Shown here: one piece after another, positions 7,483 to 16,699 of the stretch
How the letters are laid out: every line of letters begins with the position of its first letter
Numbering within the stretch: the first letter of the stretch is position 1
DNA from: Gordonia westfalica
Lineage (GTDB): Bacteria; Actinomycetota; Actinomycetes; Mycobacteriales; Mycobacteriaceae
Assembly: GCF_900105725.1 (NCBI RefSeq)
Contig: NZ_FNLM01000034.1
Location: 2,604,001-2,668,000, forward strand
Length of the DNA: 64,000 nucleotides
Reading direction: 5' to 3'
Translations under genes and position numbers: made by a program
The notes under the pieces: model-generated
The model's input: only the letters and a program-made list of their open reading frames with translations
The model's database searches: none
Told to the model about the DNA's origin: nothing

Positions 7483-8279
7483 TCGACGAGCGCCTGGCAT
7501 CGCAGATCAACAGCAAGATCGACGACTTCCTCACCCAGGTCGCGCAGGACACGCAAGCCAAGGCGGCAGCGCTGAAACGGGCGAAGGACGACGCATCGGT
7601 CGTCGCACGCACCTTTGTCGAGCAGGTGGAGCCGCTGGGACGACAAACGTTCTCTCAGTTGTCGGCCAAGAAGCTCGGGCAGATCGGCGATCGCCGCAAC
7701 GTCCGCCGACTGCGGGACACGAGCGGGTTGCCGAGCACGGTGGAGCCGTTCAAGTTTGGCCCCTTCACCGACCGGCACCGGTACCTCCACCAGTTCGGTC
7801 TGCTGTCGTCGGACTACGAACTCAGGTACCGGCAGGGTCGCCTGGAGGAGATGCGCGGCCACGGAGACGTCGACACTCCCCTGTTGCCGCCGCCGACCGT
7901 GACACCCGATGCATCGGGCATGTGCCGCTGGTACGACGAGTCGGGGCTGCGGGAGACGGCGATCACCGAATGGTCGTACGGATCCGTGGCGGACTCGCTC
8001 GACGCCGTCCGGTCCCGGGGTCGCGACCTTCCGTGCACGTCTACCGACGCGGCAATCCTCTTCCTCGACACGGACACCGGCCAGACCTACATCGCATGGA
8101 ACTACGACCGTCTTCGTGGCGTCGTCGTGAGCGTCCGTGTTGATTTCGAGGAGGTCCCCCAGGTCGGTTCGCAGATCGCTGCGCACACCTGGATCGAGTC
8201 GGTCGACGAGTACCTGGCCCGGATCGTCGCCTGCGAGTTGGCGATCGACGAGTTCCGGCAGACGCGATATCGGAGGTAG
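7479..8279 (+). CDS. Array protein 4 of 5, unknown family (type I)
   Basis: A 266-residue protein. The first 60 residues form a long charged helix with Gln/Lys repeats that could be a short coiled coil. Then come FKFGPFTDRHRYLHQFGLL, RWYDESGLRE (near 150), DTDTGQTYIAWNYD (near 195) and WIESVDEYLARIVACEL, the same blocks as in the other four proteins and nearest to array protein 1. No catalytic motif is evident. ATG 7479 overlaps the preceding TGA. It ends four bases before the next ATG, the only place in the array without an overlap. Confidence 0.75.
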   Translation: MIDERLASQINSKIDDFLTQVAQDTQAKAAALKRAKDDASVVARTFVEQVEPLGRQTFSQLSAKKLGQIGDRRNVRRLRDTSGLPSTVEPFKFGPFTDRHRYLHQFGLLSSDYELRYRQGRLEEMRGHGDVDTPLLPPPTVTPDASGMCRWYDESGLRETAITEWSYGSVADSLDAVRSRGRDLPCTSTDAAILFLDTDTGQTYIAWNYDRLRGVVVSVRVDFEEVPQVGSQIAAHTWIESVDEYLARIVACELAIDEFRQTRYRR

Positions 8280-8283
8280 GGCA

Positions 8284-9117
8284 ATGACTTTCGGATTCGA
8301 CGAAGTCGCCGGCACCGCTGCCGACAACCTCCGGCGGGAGCGCGACCAGCAGGTTGCGGCGGCAGAACGGTCCGCGGCCGAGGACTGGGAGGAGCGACGC
8401 GAACTCACGCGCCACTTCATCGAGGCCATCCGCGCACCGCTCCAGGTGGTGTACGCGAGGCTCGTGTCGGAGGGCATCTCACCCAAGAAGAGCAAGCTGA
8501 GCAGCAAGAGTTTCCTGCGCACCACGCACGAGCAGCTCATCTGGATCGGCGGCACGATCGACGCGGGGTTCGCGAACAACCAGTACGGGCCGTTCTTCCG
8601 CTACATCAACTCCATCAACAAGAACGGCGACTTCTTCTGGACAGACGTGATCGAATACCGCCGGCCGGGCGTCCACAACGACGGCGGATTGAACGACATC
8701 GGCCGGATCGAGCGCCCGTTCTCCCGCGAGGTCAAGCCGCCACGAAACGCCGAGAAGCGCGTGCGCAGCAACGCCGTCTTCTGGTCGGATCGAAGTGACT
8801 CACTCGAATTCACCGCGTACTACATCGCCCGATCGATCTGTTCGGTCCCGTCGCCCCGCAACGGTGGCGCGGCGGGTGCCACCGATCCCATCGTCGTCGA
8901 TCGCAGTGACGGGTCCGTCTACTTCCGGTGGGCGGGCACCGACAACCGGCACCGAGACGACGAGGCCCCGGGAGAGGAGCGCCGCGCTCCGGCCATCGTG
9001 CCGCCACTCCTCGAACCGATCGAGGACTACGTCGCCCGAGCGGCCGCCAGAACCATTGCGCTGCACCGGCTTGCGCAGTCACAATCGGCCCCGTCGCGGT
9101 GCGGGTCACGACGGTAG
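8284..9117 (+). CDS. Array protein 5 of 5, unknown family (type II)
   Basis: A 277-residue protein, the longest of the array. It has a charged N-terminal helix, a basic segment (SPKKSKLSSKSF), the YGPFFRYINSI and GDFFWTDV blocks matching array protein 2, a DRSDGSVYFRWAG block near residue 210 and a closing LLEPIEDYVARAAARTI helix. A Pro/Arg-rich insertion before the last helix and a basic C-terminal tail are particular to this member. GTAGGGCA precedes the ATG at 8284. After its stop the operon meets the exopolysaccharide locus on the opposite strand. Confidence 0.74.
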   Translation: MTFGFDEVAGTAADNLRRERDQQVAAAERSAAEDWEERRELTRHFIEAIRAPLQVVYARLVSEGISPKKSKLSSKSFLRTTHEQLIWIGGTIDAGFANNQYGPFFRYINSINKNGDFFWTDVIEYRRPGVHNDGGLNDIGRIERPFSREVKPPRNAEKRVRSNAVFWSDRSDSLEFTAYYIARSICSVPSPRNGGAAGATDPIVVDRSDGSVYFRWAGTDNRHRDDEAPGEERRAPAIVPPLLEPIEDYVARAAARTIALHRLAQSQSAPSRCGSRR

Positions 9118-9348
9118 GCAGGAGTCCGCGGGACGGTAACGTACGACTTCGCGTTCCCGGCGCGCAATCTCCCGGTGAGATCACGGTCTCATTGATCCAG
9201 GCGGGACGGTTCAGACTTCGCCTATCGGCAGCACTTGATCGTCGACTGCCAGTGCCGCGACACGCGCAACATATTGGCGCGGGAACGCCCGAATCGTTTC
9301 CTACACGGCTCTGCTGGCTAGCGTCTCTACTAACGACGTCTGTTCACA

Positions 9349-10665
9349 TCAAAGCGATACCGTGGCCCCCAGGTTTCGCGATCGAGTGACAGCCGGTGCC
9401 GGTTGATCCCCCGGTTCGATGTCGCGCTCATGGGCAAACGCAAAGAACACACAGAGCCACAGAATATATGCAGTGGCCGTCGACCCGCTACTGATGGAGG
9501 AATAGAGCTGAATGGAAACAAACACTATGCAGAACGATGCCAATCCCGGGCTCACTGTTCGATCGACGCGGAGCCTGGACATGACTATCCACAGCAAACC
9601 GGCGAAGAAGCAAATCGTAAGCACAGCACCGAAACCAACCAAGTATCCGAGAAGTGCCGATTCCGGACTTGTCTCCAGGCCGTACTGAGAGGCAACAAAT
9701 GCTTTAACCCTCTGAATTCCAACGCCAGAAGGGATAAACCTGAGACCATCTGGAAGAATGACAGTCCAGGCGTTGCGGCGCGCTTCTGCCGAGCCAGAGT
9801 CGTCCTGAATGCGACCAGAGATCGCTTCGAAAGCGCCCAAAGCGTTGAAAACGCTATAGGAAACGAGCACACCGACCGCTAGAATCGCTCGTCGCATTGT
9901 GGTCATCGAACTCTTTAGGATGAGGAAAACTACCCCTACAGCGGCCCCAACCAGCGCTATTCGTGATTGCGTCACGAGCACGCCGGCCACAAGTGCAACA
10001 AGCGAAAAGTACGTTACCCACGCTCGCCGAATCAGCGCGAGAAGCGGAATGGCTGAGGCTATCAACAAGCCCAGGTCCAAGGGGTGATCGATCGTTCCCA
10101 TCTGACGGTTCGATTCTTCGACAATTCTCCACCAGAAACGCTTCGAGTAGTCATCCAGGTATGGCTGTCTGACCACATCCATAGAGACAAGGAAGGCCAG
10201 AATGCTCTGTGCTACTGCCACCGCGATGTACCCGGATGCCAGTAATCGATAGAAATTCTCGTATCGCTCCGCTAAGTCGCAGCACATTACGAAAATCAGC
10301 ACAGGCGCAACGACGAAATTCAGCCAGAACCCTATTGCTCCGCCCGGACTAGATGCCTTGAGTATCTCGGATACGACCGAGCCAACTAGGAAGACCGCTA
10401 CTAACGCGATCGCGCCCAGGGGAATCGTGGGCAGAAGTCGTCGCGATCGGGGTGGAAGATCTTCACTCGGGATCAGAAGGCGAGTGCACGCAACTGCGAG
10501 CGCCAGGACCGTACACACATGCACACCCGCAAATGAGATGTGCGCAGCGAACGGAATGGTGGCGTATCCGATCAGTACAAGACCAACGCCGGCGCGTGGT
10601 TCCAGATACGCCAGGCCGCAGGCGAACGCCAACGCTACGGCCAACATCAGGATCATCAGTGACAT
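9349..10665 (-). CDS. Wzy-type polysaccharide polymerase / O-antigen ligase family membrane protein
   Basis: A very hydrophobic 438-residue protein with about ten to twelve membrane helices and one larger outer loop near residues 160-200 (DDYSKRFWWRIVEESNRQ, then GTIDHPLDLGLL), typical of Wzy and WaaL-like enzymes that join lipid-linked repeat units outside the membrane. It is the last gene of the minus-strand exopolysaccharide locus, 106 bases after the Wzz/kinase gene. ATG 10665 is used; an upstream TTG at 10701 would add twelve polar residues. Codon use is more AT-rich than in the surrounding chromosome. Wzy sequences are poorly conserved, so the call rests on topology and context. Confidence 0.75.
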   Translation of the reverse strand: MSLMILMLAVALAFACGLAYLEPRAGVGLVLIGYATIPFAAHISFAGVHVCTVLALAVACTRLLIPSEDLPPRSRRLLPTIPLGAIALVAVFLVGSVVSEILKASSPGGAIGFWLNFVVAPVLIFVMCCDLAERYENFYRLLASGYIAVAVAQSILAFLVSMDVVRQPYLDDYSKRFWWRIVEESNRQMGTIDHPLDLGLLIASAIPLLALIRRAWVTYFSLVALVAGVLVTQSRIALVGAAVGVVFLILKSSMTTMRRAILAVGVLVSYSVFNALGAFEAISGRIQDDSGSAEARRNAWTVILPDGLRFIPSGVGIQRVKAFVASQYGLETSPESALLGYLVGFGAVLTICFFAGLLWIVMSRLRVDRTVSPGLASFCIVFVSIQLYSSISSGSTATAYILWLCVFFAFAHERDIEPGDQPAPAVTRSRNLGATVSL

Positions 10666-10771
10666 AGGGACATACACCGCCTCTTGTGCTCGACAGATCA
10701 ACGTCGTTCGGTGCTGTCGAGACCCCCAAACGCAACGACTTCGGAATACCCGTGATCGGCTGATCCAGCGG

Positions 10772-12265
10772 CTACCGGTAGATGGGCCGCCCGTTGTCGG
10801 GTTCCTCGCGGACCGCGTCGCTCGAAGCGTGGGCGATCACCGCGGGACCTTGATCACGACCATCTGGATCGACGGCCTCCCCGTAGTAGCCATAACGATA
10901 TGAACGTTCACGGTCGCTGACACCGTTGACGACGAATCCCAGGATTGTCGCCTGCGCGCGTTGTAGTTCCGCATAGGTCGAAGTCAGATCTGATCGTTTG
11001 GTACTACCAGCGCGCACGACCAGAACCACGCCGTCTACCCACTTGGTCAGTTCGACTGCGTCGGTGACAGGCATAACCGGACCCGAGTCGACGATGACGA
11101 GATCGTATGTCTCTTCGAGCTCGGCGAAGCATCGACCAGTTCGCTGCGACGCGAGGAGCTCCGCGGGATTAGGAGGCACCGGCCCGGATGCAAGAACATC
11201 CACGCCAGGCGTGCTGGATTGCTGGATCACATCCGCGACGTTCTCGACGCCGCCACGAAGGTAGTCGGTGAGGCCGATGCTATTGGTGAGCCGCATCCGT
11301 TGCGAGGCCGACGGTTTCCGCAGATCGGCCTCGACCAGGACGACCCTCTTGCCTGACTCGGCGAAGGCCGCAGCGAGGTTCACCGCTGTTGTCGTCTTTC
11401 CTTCTCCCGGGTTGGCACTGGTCACGAGAATTCGTCGGGCAGGCGTATCAACGCTTACGAAGCCGAGATTGACCCGCAATCGTCTGTACGCCTCACCCGT
11501 TGGACTCGCCCCCGCTGGAGCGAAATCGAGGAGAACCTTGTCCTGCAAAGACGAGTCGACCGGAACTGCGCACAAAGACGAAGTCATGGGCAACAACTCG
11601 GTCACGTCTGACTCGGTCCGCAGACGCGTGTCCAGTCGATGGCGTGCCAACACGATGAATAGACCCAGCAGAAGCCCAAGTCCGAGTCCTGCGGCCAGGT
11701 TTCGTTTCGTCCTCGGTGAGACCGGAATGTCGCTGATCATCGCCGGACTGACGACCGTGACCTTCGCCAACGGATCGCCGCCGGAACTGGGGGTCTCGAG
11801 CACACTGACGTACTGGACAAGTGAATCCGCAACTCTGTTCGCAAGGTTGCTGGCAATCACCGGATCTGCGTTCGTTGCATTCACGGTCAAGAGGACAGTT
11901 TCGACCGAGGTGTAGGCGGACACGTCTTCGCGCGCATCTTTGACAGACATGTCGATGCCGGAATCTTTCAGCGCCGTACTGAGAACCGCTTCGGAATCAA
12001 CCAGACGCACATAAGAGGCAACACGTTGCTGCGAAGCCAGCGACCCTTGATAGGCGTTCTGCACTGTCGCCTCGGTCCCTGACGTCACGTACAGCATGGC
12101 GGACGAGCGATATTGGGGAGTCTGAGTCAGGCTCACCCCGACGGCCGCCACTCCCCCGACCAAGGCACAAAGCCCGACAATCCACCAGCCATCGCGTACT
12201 ACGCGAAATAGCACTCTCAGTCTGTCCGCCGCCGACGCGGTGTCCACAGCTTCAGTTTGGTTCAC
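10772..12265 (-). CDS. Wzz-like chain-length regulator fused to a bacterial tyrosine kinase
   Basis: A 497-residue polysaccharide co-polymerase. Two membrane helices (about 28-48 and 190-208) frame an extracytoplasmic Wzz domain. The cytoplasmic part has the BY-kinase set: Walker A SANPGEGKTTTAVNLA, Walker A' VVLVEADLRKPS and Walker B LVIVDSGP. The end carries a small Tyr cluster (YRYGYYGEA), the usual autophosphorylation site. Through phosphorylation cycles such proteins control polymer length and export with Wzy. The single-chain form (Wzz plus kinase) is normal in actinobacteria. It is placed beside the polymerase gene in the locus. Confidence 0.9.
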   Translation of the reverse strand: MNQTEAVDTASAADRLRVLFRVVRDGWWIVGLCALVGGVAAVGVSLTQTPQYRSSAMLYVTSGTEATVQNAYQGSLASQQRVASYVRLVDSEAVLSTALKDSGIDMSVKDAREDVSAYTSVETVLLTVNATNADPVIASNLANRVADSLVQYVSVLETPSSGGDPLAKVTVVSPAMISDIPVSPRTKRNLAAGLGLGLLLGLFIVLARHRLDTRLRTESDVTELLPMTSSLCAVPVDSSLQDKVLLDFAPAGASPTGEAYRRLRVNLGFVSVDTPARRILVTSANPGEGKTTTAVNLAAAFAESGKRVVLVEADLRKPSASQRMRLTNSIGLTDYLRGGVENVADVIQQSSTPGVDVLASGPVPPNPAELLASQRTGRCFAELEETYDLVIVDSGPVMPVTDAVELTKWVDGVVLVVRAGSTKRSDLTSTYAELQRAQATILGFVVNGVSDRERSYRYGYYGEAVDPDGRDQGPAVIAHASSDAVREEPDNGRPIYR

Positions 12266-12370
12266 AGTGTGCCTGCCTCAGTAGTGGCTCGGACTCTTCG
12301 AGCCGGTCGACCTGACTGATATCGGGCGATACGCCTGTTTTCGAAACATCTACCCGATCCGGTTTCGTGC

Positions 12371-13504
12371 CTATATCAACGCGGGGGTGCGAGGCATGCC
12401 GATACTAGCGAGAAGCTCATCCTCGTACGCTCCACAAACTCCGTCCCACGTAAAGTGTTCTTGCTGACGGAGTTTCGCAGACCTACCCAGTCGCGTGCGA
12501 GTGGATTCGTCGGCGACCACCTCGGTCAGCGCTGCTGCAATCGCACCGGGCTCCGCCGGCGTGAACACTCCTGCGTCGCCGAGGACCTCCCGGTTGAATT
12601 TCGTATCACGGGCAATAATCGGCACCCCACAGGCCATCGCTTGGACAAGCGCCGGATTAGTACCGCCAACACTATGTCCGTGGAAATACGCTCCGCAGTT
12701 CTGCCACAAAGCAAGTAGCTCGTCATCGTTGGATATGTGACCAAACCAACTCACACTCTCGCACGCGTCGGCGACCGCTGCAACTTGCTCTTCGATCTCT
12801 CCGCCGTACCCAGATGAGCCTACTATCACCACTTTCTGACTCTCTGGCAGCCTCTCAACCGCGGCGATGAACTCACCTACAGAGTTCTCCGGGACAAATC
12901 GCGCAACGTACAAGATGTATTCACCAGGTCTAAAACCCCGTACGGGAGCCAAATCGCCGGTCTCGGTGCCACCGTACGGGATGTACGCGCCCACCCGCGC
13001 AAACTCACTCACCCACCGGTCGCGAATGGCCAAGGAGTCACACACAATGCGGTCTGCGTAGCGGGCCGTCAAAGAGGCTCCAGTCCGGAATACCCGTTTC
13101 GCCAGGCCTCCCCATTTCTGACGCTCCCATTCGATGCCGTCCACGTTCAGAACGATCGGAATGCCACGAGCTCTCAAGAACGGCAACCAGTATCCGTTGG
13201 CAACATTCATCACCAGTGCAACGTCGACGTTGCGGAATGCGGCGTCGACAGAACTCGTCAATCCGTACGAAAGAGTACTCAACGACTTGTTCTCGATACC
13301 CGGTGAAAACACCTGGAGGACCGCGTCTTCTTCCTCGCCCGCTGCGAAGCGATCGACACCGGGGCGACAGTAGACAACCACGTCCCAACCGCGTTCGGTC
13401 AGGAACGGCACCAGCTTCCTGATGAGCGTCTCAAATCCGCCGTAGTAGCTCGGATAGCCGCGGGTGCCGACGATCGCGACGGTCGGTCTGGTTCGAGTTT
13501 CCAT
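12371..13504 (-). CDS. GT4-type glycosyltransferase with DUF1972 N-terminal domain
   Basis: A 377-residue GT-B glycosyltransferase. The N-terminal VGTRGYPSYYGGFETLIRKL is typical of the DUF1972 group, many of which are rhamnosyl or related transferases. The C-terminal half has GHISNDDELLALWQNCGAYFHGHSVGGTNPALVQAMACG, the GT4 donor-binding region with its E/N-x7-A pattern. It should act on the cytoplasmic face on the lipid-linked repeat unit. Stop and start are separated from the next upstream gene by only three bases, so it belongs to the operon. Sugar specificity cannot be read. Confidence 0.85.
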   Translation of the reverse strand: METRTRPTVAIVGTRGYPSYYGGFETLIRKLVPFLTERGWDVVVYCRPGVDRFAAGEEEDAVLQVFSPGIENKSLSTLSYGLTSSVDAAFRNVDVALVMNVANGYWLPFLRARGIPIVLNVDGIEWERQKWGGLAKRVFRTGASLTARYADRIVCDSLAIRDRWVSEFARVGAYIPYGGTETGDLAPVRGFRPGEYILYVARFVPENSVGEFIAAVERLPESQKVVIVGSSGYGGEIEEQVAAVADACESVSWFGHISNDDELLALWQNCGAYFHGHSVGGTNPALVQAMACGVPIIARDTKFNREVLGDAGVFTPAEPGAIAAALTEVVADESTRTRLGRSAKLRQQEHFTWDGVCGAYEDELLASIGMPRTPALI

Positions 13505-13507
13505 AGG

Positions 13508-14638
13508 TCAGTCCTCCGACTTGTGTGCGATGAGAGCCGCAGATTGCTGCGCGCTCGCACTCAGCTCTGAGATTCGGTCCGAAATTCGGGCGACAGAGTT
13601 GTTGATGGTCAGTTGCAGGGCGTTCTCGTGAACGTGCTCAGCAACCCGTCTGAGTAGATCCGGATCGTCTAGTAGGCGACGCACTACGCGAGCCCACTCG
13701 GTCGCATCGGCGGAGTCGACAATGCACAGCTCAGCGACCTCGGGGTCGGTCACGAGCAGCCGGGCTGCTCCGTAACGGTCGCCGATAACTACCGGCAAGC
13801 CGGCCAAGCTCGCCTCGACAGCACTACGCCCGAACGCCTCGCGATAGGAAGTTCCCACGAAAAGTGAAGCACCGGACCACATCTGATCTGGCGTTGCCCA
13901 GCCCATCACCTCGCAGCGCCCGGATACTGAGGCCTGGAGCTGCCCGCGCATCGGTCCGTCACCGTAGATTCGGCCGCTGTGCCCACTCAAAGTGCATATC
14001 TCGGCGAACAACTCGGGGCGCTTGTCGACGTCGAGACGTCCCGCCCAGACCAACGGTCCGGCGGCGTCCGTACTCGTGTTCATTCTCGGCAGCGCCTTGA
14101 TGCCCGCCCGGACGATACGCGGTTTGGCCCACGGCCTGACGTCCTCAGCAAGAGTCTCCGTGGTGACCCAAACTTCTCGTGCACGACGCAGGGCGACCGT
14201 TTCGAGGACACGCATTGTCTGCCGTCTCGCCTCCGATTGCTCTCCTCGCGCCGGCCACGGGAGTCCACGGATGTATGCGATCCACGTTGATCTGCTGCGA
14301 CGTCCCGCCATGGTGTCGATGAAGAGCGCCATGTCGGACTGGGTGATCAATGTGACCACCCAGTCAGCACGTGCGTAGTTCTCATCAGAGGCGAGCATTT
14401 CCCGGATCTCCGACACAACGGGGAGTCCATGCAGATGTAGGTCCTCGGTGGAAACTGCCGAATGCTCGCGGACCGTTCCAGGCGCGTCAGGTCTCATCCC
14501 GAGCGTTCCGGTCCAGGGCATTCCGTCTCGCTGCGCCTGTTCGATGAGGTCGAACAGCGAGTTGTACACACCACTTCTGGCCATGAGCGGTGCCGCGACG
14601 AAGTGAACCCGGACGTTCTGACCAAACACGGATGTCAC
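13508..14638 (-). CDS. Glycosyltransferase, GT4-like
   Basis: A 376-residue protein if it begins at GTG 14638, which overlaps the TGA of the preceding gene by four bases (GTGA); this start is preferred over an ATG at 14680 deep inside that gene. The C-terminal half shows a GT-B donor domain: PLVWAGRLDVDKRPELFAEI, IYGDGPMRG, and FVGTSYREAFGRSAVEASLAGLPVVIG, the last being the E-x7-E-type motif of family 4. It is cytosolic and part of the exopolysaccharide operon. Donor and acceptor are unknown. Confidence 0.83.
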   Translation of the reverse strand: MTSVFGQNVRVHFVAAPLMARSGVYNSLFDLIEQAQRDGMPWTGTLGMRPDAPGTVREHSAVSTEDLHLHGLPVVSEIREMLASDENYARADWVVTLITQSDMALFIDTMAGRRSRSTWIAYIRGLPWPARGEQSEARRQTMRVLETVALRRAREVWVTTETLAEDVRPWAKPRIVRAGIKALPRMNTSTDAAGPLVWAGRLDVDKRPELFAEICTLSGHSGRIYGDGPMRGQLQASVSGRCEVMGWATPDQMWSGASLFVGTSYREAFGRSAVEASLAGLPVVIGDRYGAARLLVTDPEVAELCIVDSADATEWARVVRRLLDDPDLLRRVAEHVHENALQLTINNSVARISDRISELSASAQQSAALIAHKSED

Positions 14639-15783
14639 CGCCCCAGCAGTTCGAGAACGAACTGTGCCTTGTATCGCCAAGTGACGGATTCAGGGATATT
14701 CGCGGGGATTCGGGCCGGACGCTTCTCGCCACCGAGATGCCCAGACAACCAATCGTGATGGCCGTCGGCGTCGACGACGAACACGCCGTCGTCCAGCTTG
14801 CGATTGCTTGTTCCGAGTACTGGCGTAGTGAGGACCGGCAGCCCTGCGGCCCGGTACTCGTAGGTCTTGATCACGTCGCCGCCGACCTCACCCTTCCCTA
14901 CTCGATGGGGAACCCACCCGATGTCGAACGTGGTCAGCAGCTCCGGCACTCGTTCGTAGTGCACATCGCCGAGCAACTCGATGTTCGACAGCTCTGCGAG
15001 GGGCCGCCGATACTCACGATCGAGGATCGGTCCAGCGAAAACGAACTTGACGTCGGGCGACTCCTTCGCGGTCTGACAAATCAGCTCCAGGTCGAGCCGC
15101 CGTCCGATCTTCCCGACGTACCCGACCGTCAGCGGCCCATTCACCCGCGGGACCTGAGAGAACCGTTCCGGGTCACAACCATTCAGCACCAGATGAACAT
15201 CGTCACGACCGAATCGCGTTGCCAGCTCGGCCGTCGCCTCGGAGTTGGCGGTGACGTGGTCAGCCCTTGCAAACATCTCCTTGTAGGCCAGCTCTACTTC
15301 GCCGCTGATGCCCTCGAACGCGAAATGCACTGTCCAGTCGTCGAGGAGGTCGAAGACAATTGTCCGGCCACTCTGACCGAGGTCGGCCCACGACGAACTC
15401 AGCGACACGAACGGATTCCACACCACCGCGTCCGCGGAACTCAGCTCTGGGCCCAGGCTCGGATACCTGGGAAGCGAGTCGACCCACCACGCCTGCCGAT
15501 CCGAGAGTCGGGGCACCGCCCAGGTGAATGAGTCGATTGCGACCGTGTTGTCTGCCAACTCCAGATTTCTCGCCTTCAGCGAGGCACCGGTGAGGTGGGG
15601 CTCGGGGCGCGAGATGACTGCGGTGCTACCGGAGTCGGAAAGAAGTCGGCCGAACCACTCGATGAAGTGGCCATCGCGTGTGCGGTAGCCTTCGCGACTC
15701 AGTTTGTGCTGGCCATGCATCGGGAAGGCCATCAGCGCGACCTTCGTGTTCTTCGCAGCTGTATTACGCAACGGGTGCTCCAT
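14635..15783 (-). CDS. Glycosyltransferase, GT-B fold
   Basis: A 382-residue protein. Residues 205-330 have the features of a GT-B C-terminal domain: LTVGYVGKIGRRLDLELI, FAGPILDREYRRPL, LGDVHYERVPELLTTFDIGWVPH and YEYRAAGLPVLTT. The N-terminal domain is less conserved and carries the acceptor site. The ATG at 15783 lies 20 bases inside the upstream gene; an ATG 17 codons later is an alternative. It overlaps the downstream gene by four bases, so it is translated as part of the operon. Confidence 0.82.
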   Translation of the reverse strand: MEHPLRNTAAKNTKVALMAFPMHGQHKLSREGYRTRDGHFIEWFGRLLSDSGSTAVISRPEPHLTGASLKARNLELADNTVAIDSFTWAVPRLSDRQAWWVDSLPRYPSLGPELSSADAVVWNPFVSLSSSWADLGQSGRTIVFDLLDDWTVHFAFEGISGEVELAYKEMFARADHVTANSEATAELATRFGRDDVHLVLNGCDPERFSQVPRVNGPLTVGYVGKIGRRLDLELICQTAKESPDVKFVFAGPILDREYRRPLAELSNIELLGDVHYERVPELLTTFDIGWVPHRVGKGEVGGDVIKTYEYRAAGLPVLTTPVLGTSNRKLDDGVFVVDADGHHDWLSGHLGGEKRPARIPANIPESVTWRYKAQFVLELLGR

Positions 15784-16699
15784 TGTCGGTTCGGCGATAT
15801 TCGTACGTACGGAAGCCCATCAATCCGAGTACCTTCCCGGTCTCAAAACTGATGACGCTGAACGGCTTCGCAGGGATCTTTCGCCCGATCACGAGGCCAT
15901 AGACGAAAAGCAGCGCGTAGTAACCAGCTCGCGGAACGCCTTTGACGAGGGCCCGGTATGGATGGTCGTTGTACTTGAGACGAACACGCGAGTGGACGAT
16001 GCCGCTCCTCGTACTCCGGCGCAGTAGCCACCGCGCGCTCAACCTCGACGGCGGAACGTCTTCGGACACCACTGCCTCGTTGCAGTAGACGATTCTCGCC
16101 CCGGATAGGCGTATGCCCCAGAAGAAGTCCCAGTCACTCCCACCGGTCTCACTGAACGATGTATCGAAACGAGGCTCTCCCGCCTGAACCCAAGCACTGC
16201 GCCTCAGCGCAGTGTTGTTCGTCGCGGCTGACAGCAACGGGGTTCCACTTTTGGCTCGCTCCCGCTGGAAGAACCCGCCCCGCCGAATCCAAGTCGGACA
16301 ATCATCCGGAAGGCACGTGACAACCGGGCCCTGCACGACGTCGGCACCGCTGGAATCGAGATAGTTCGTAAGCGTTTTCAGCCAGTCATCCTCGACCCAC
16401 TCGTCGTCGTCAACGAAGATTAAGGCCTTGTACTCCGGATTGAAATACTCCAGCCCCTTGTTACGCGCCTGCGCGATACCTGGCTCTGACTGGATCGTGT
16501 AAAAGGTGGTAACGGAGTGGCTTTCGGCAATCGCACGAGCCGATCCATCCGGATCATTGTCCACAACAATTACATCGGCACGCCCGTTTGTCCCTGCGCC
16601 CAGACTGTCGAGCAGTCGCTCGAGACCCTCGGGGCGCATGTACGTGGCCACCGATACGAGATACTTCTCGCTCACCACATCGCCTCTGCTGCTATTCAT
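15764..16699 (-). CDS. Family 2 (GT-A) glycosyltransferase
   Basis: A 311-residue GT2 enzyme. The nucleotide-binding N-terminus (YLVSVATYMRPEGLERLL), the VVDNDPDG stretch, and the IFVDDDEWVEDDW motif with its DxD-type metal site are clear; SETGGSDWDFFWGIRLSGA holds the catalytic-base region. ATG 16699 is used; GTG 16708 and GTG 16675 (the latter with AGAGG before it) are possible. A hydrophobic stretch near the C-terminus (YYALLFVYGLVIG) may touch the membrane. The gene overlaps the flippase gene upstream and the next transferase downstream. Confidence 0.85.
   Translation of the reverse strand: MNSSRGDVVSEKYLVSVATYMRPEGLERLLDSLGAGTNGRADVIVVDNDPDGSARAIAESHSVTTFYTIQSEPGIAQARNKGLEYFNPEYKALIFVDDDEWVEDDWLKTLTNYLDSSGADVVQGPVVTCLPDDCPTWIRRGGFFQRERAKSGTPLLSAATNNTALRRSAWVQAGEPRFDTSFSETGGSDWDFFWGIRLSGARIVYCNEAVVSEDVPPSRLSARWLLRRSTRSGIVHSRVRLKYNDHPYRALVKGVPRAGYYALLFVYGLVIGRKIPAKPFSVISFETGKVLGLMGFRTYEYRRTDNGAPVA

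Noticed and set aside
2718..9117. Retron or DRT-type (reverse transcriptase with nitrilase) defence system
   Set aside because: There is no reverse transcriptase motif (YxDD) and no non-coding RNA candidate; only the nitrilase domain is shared with DRT1.
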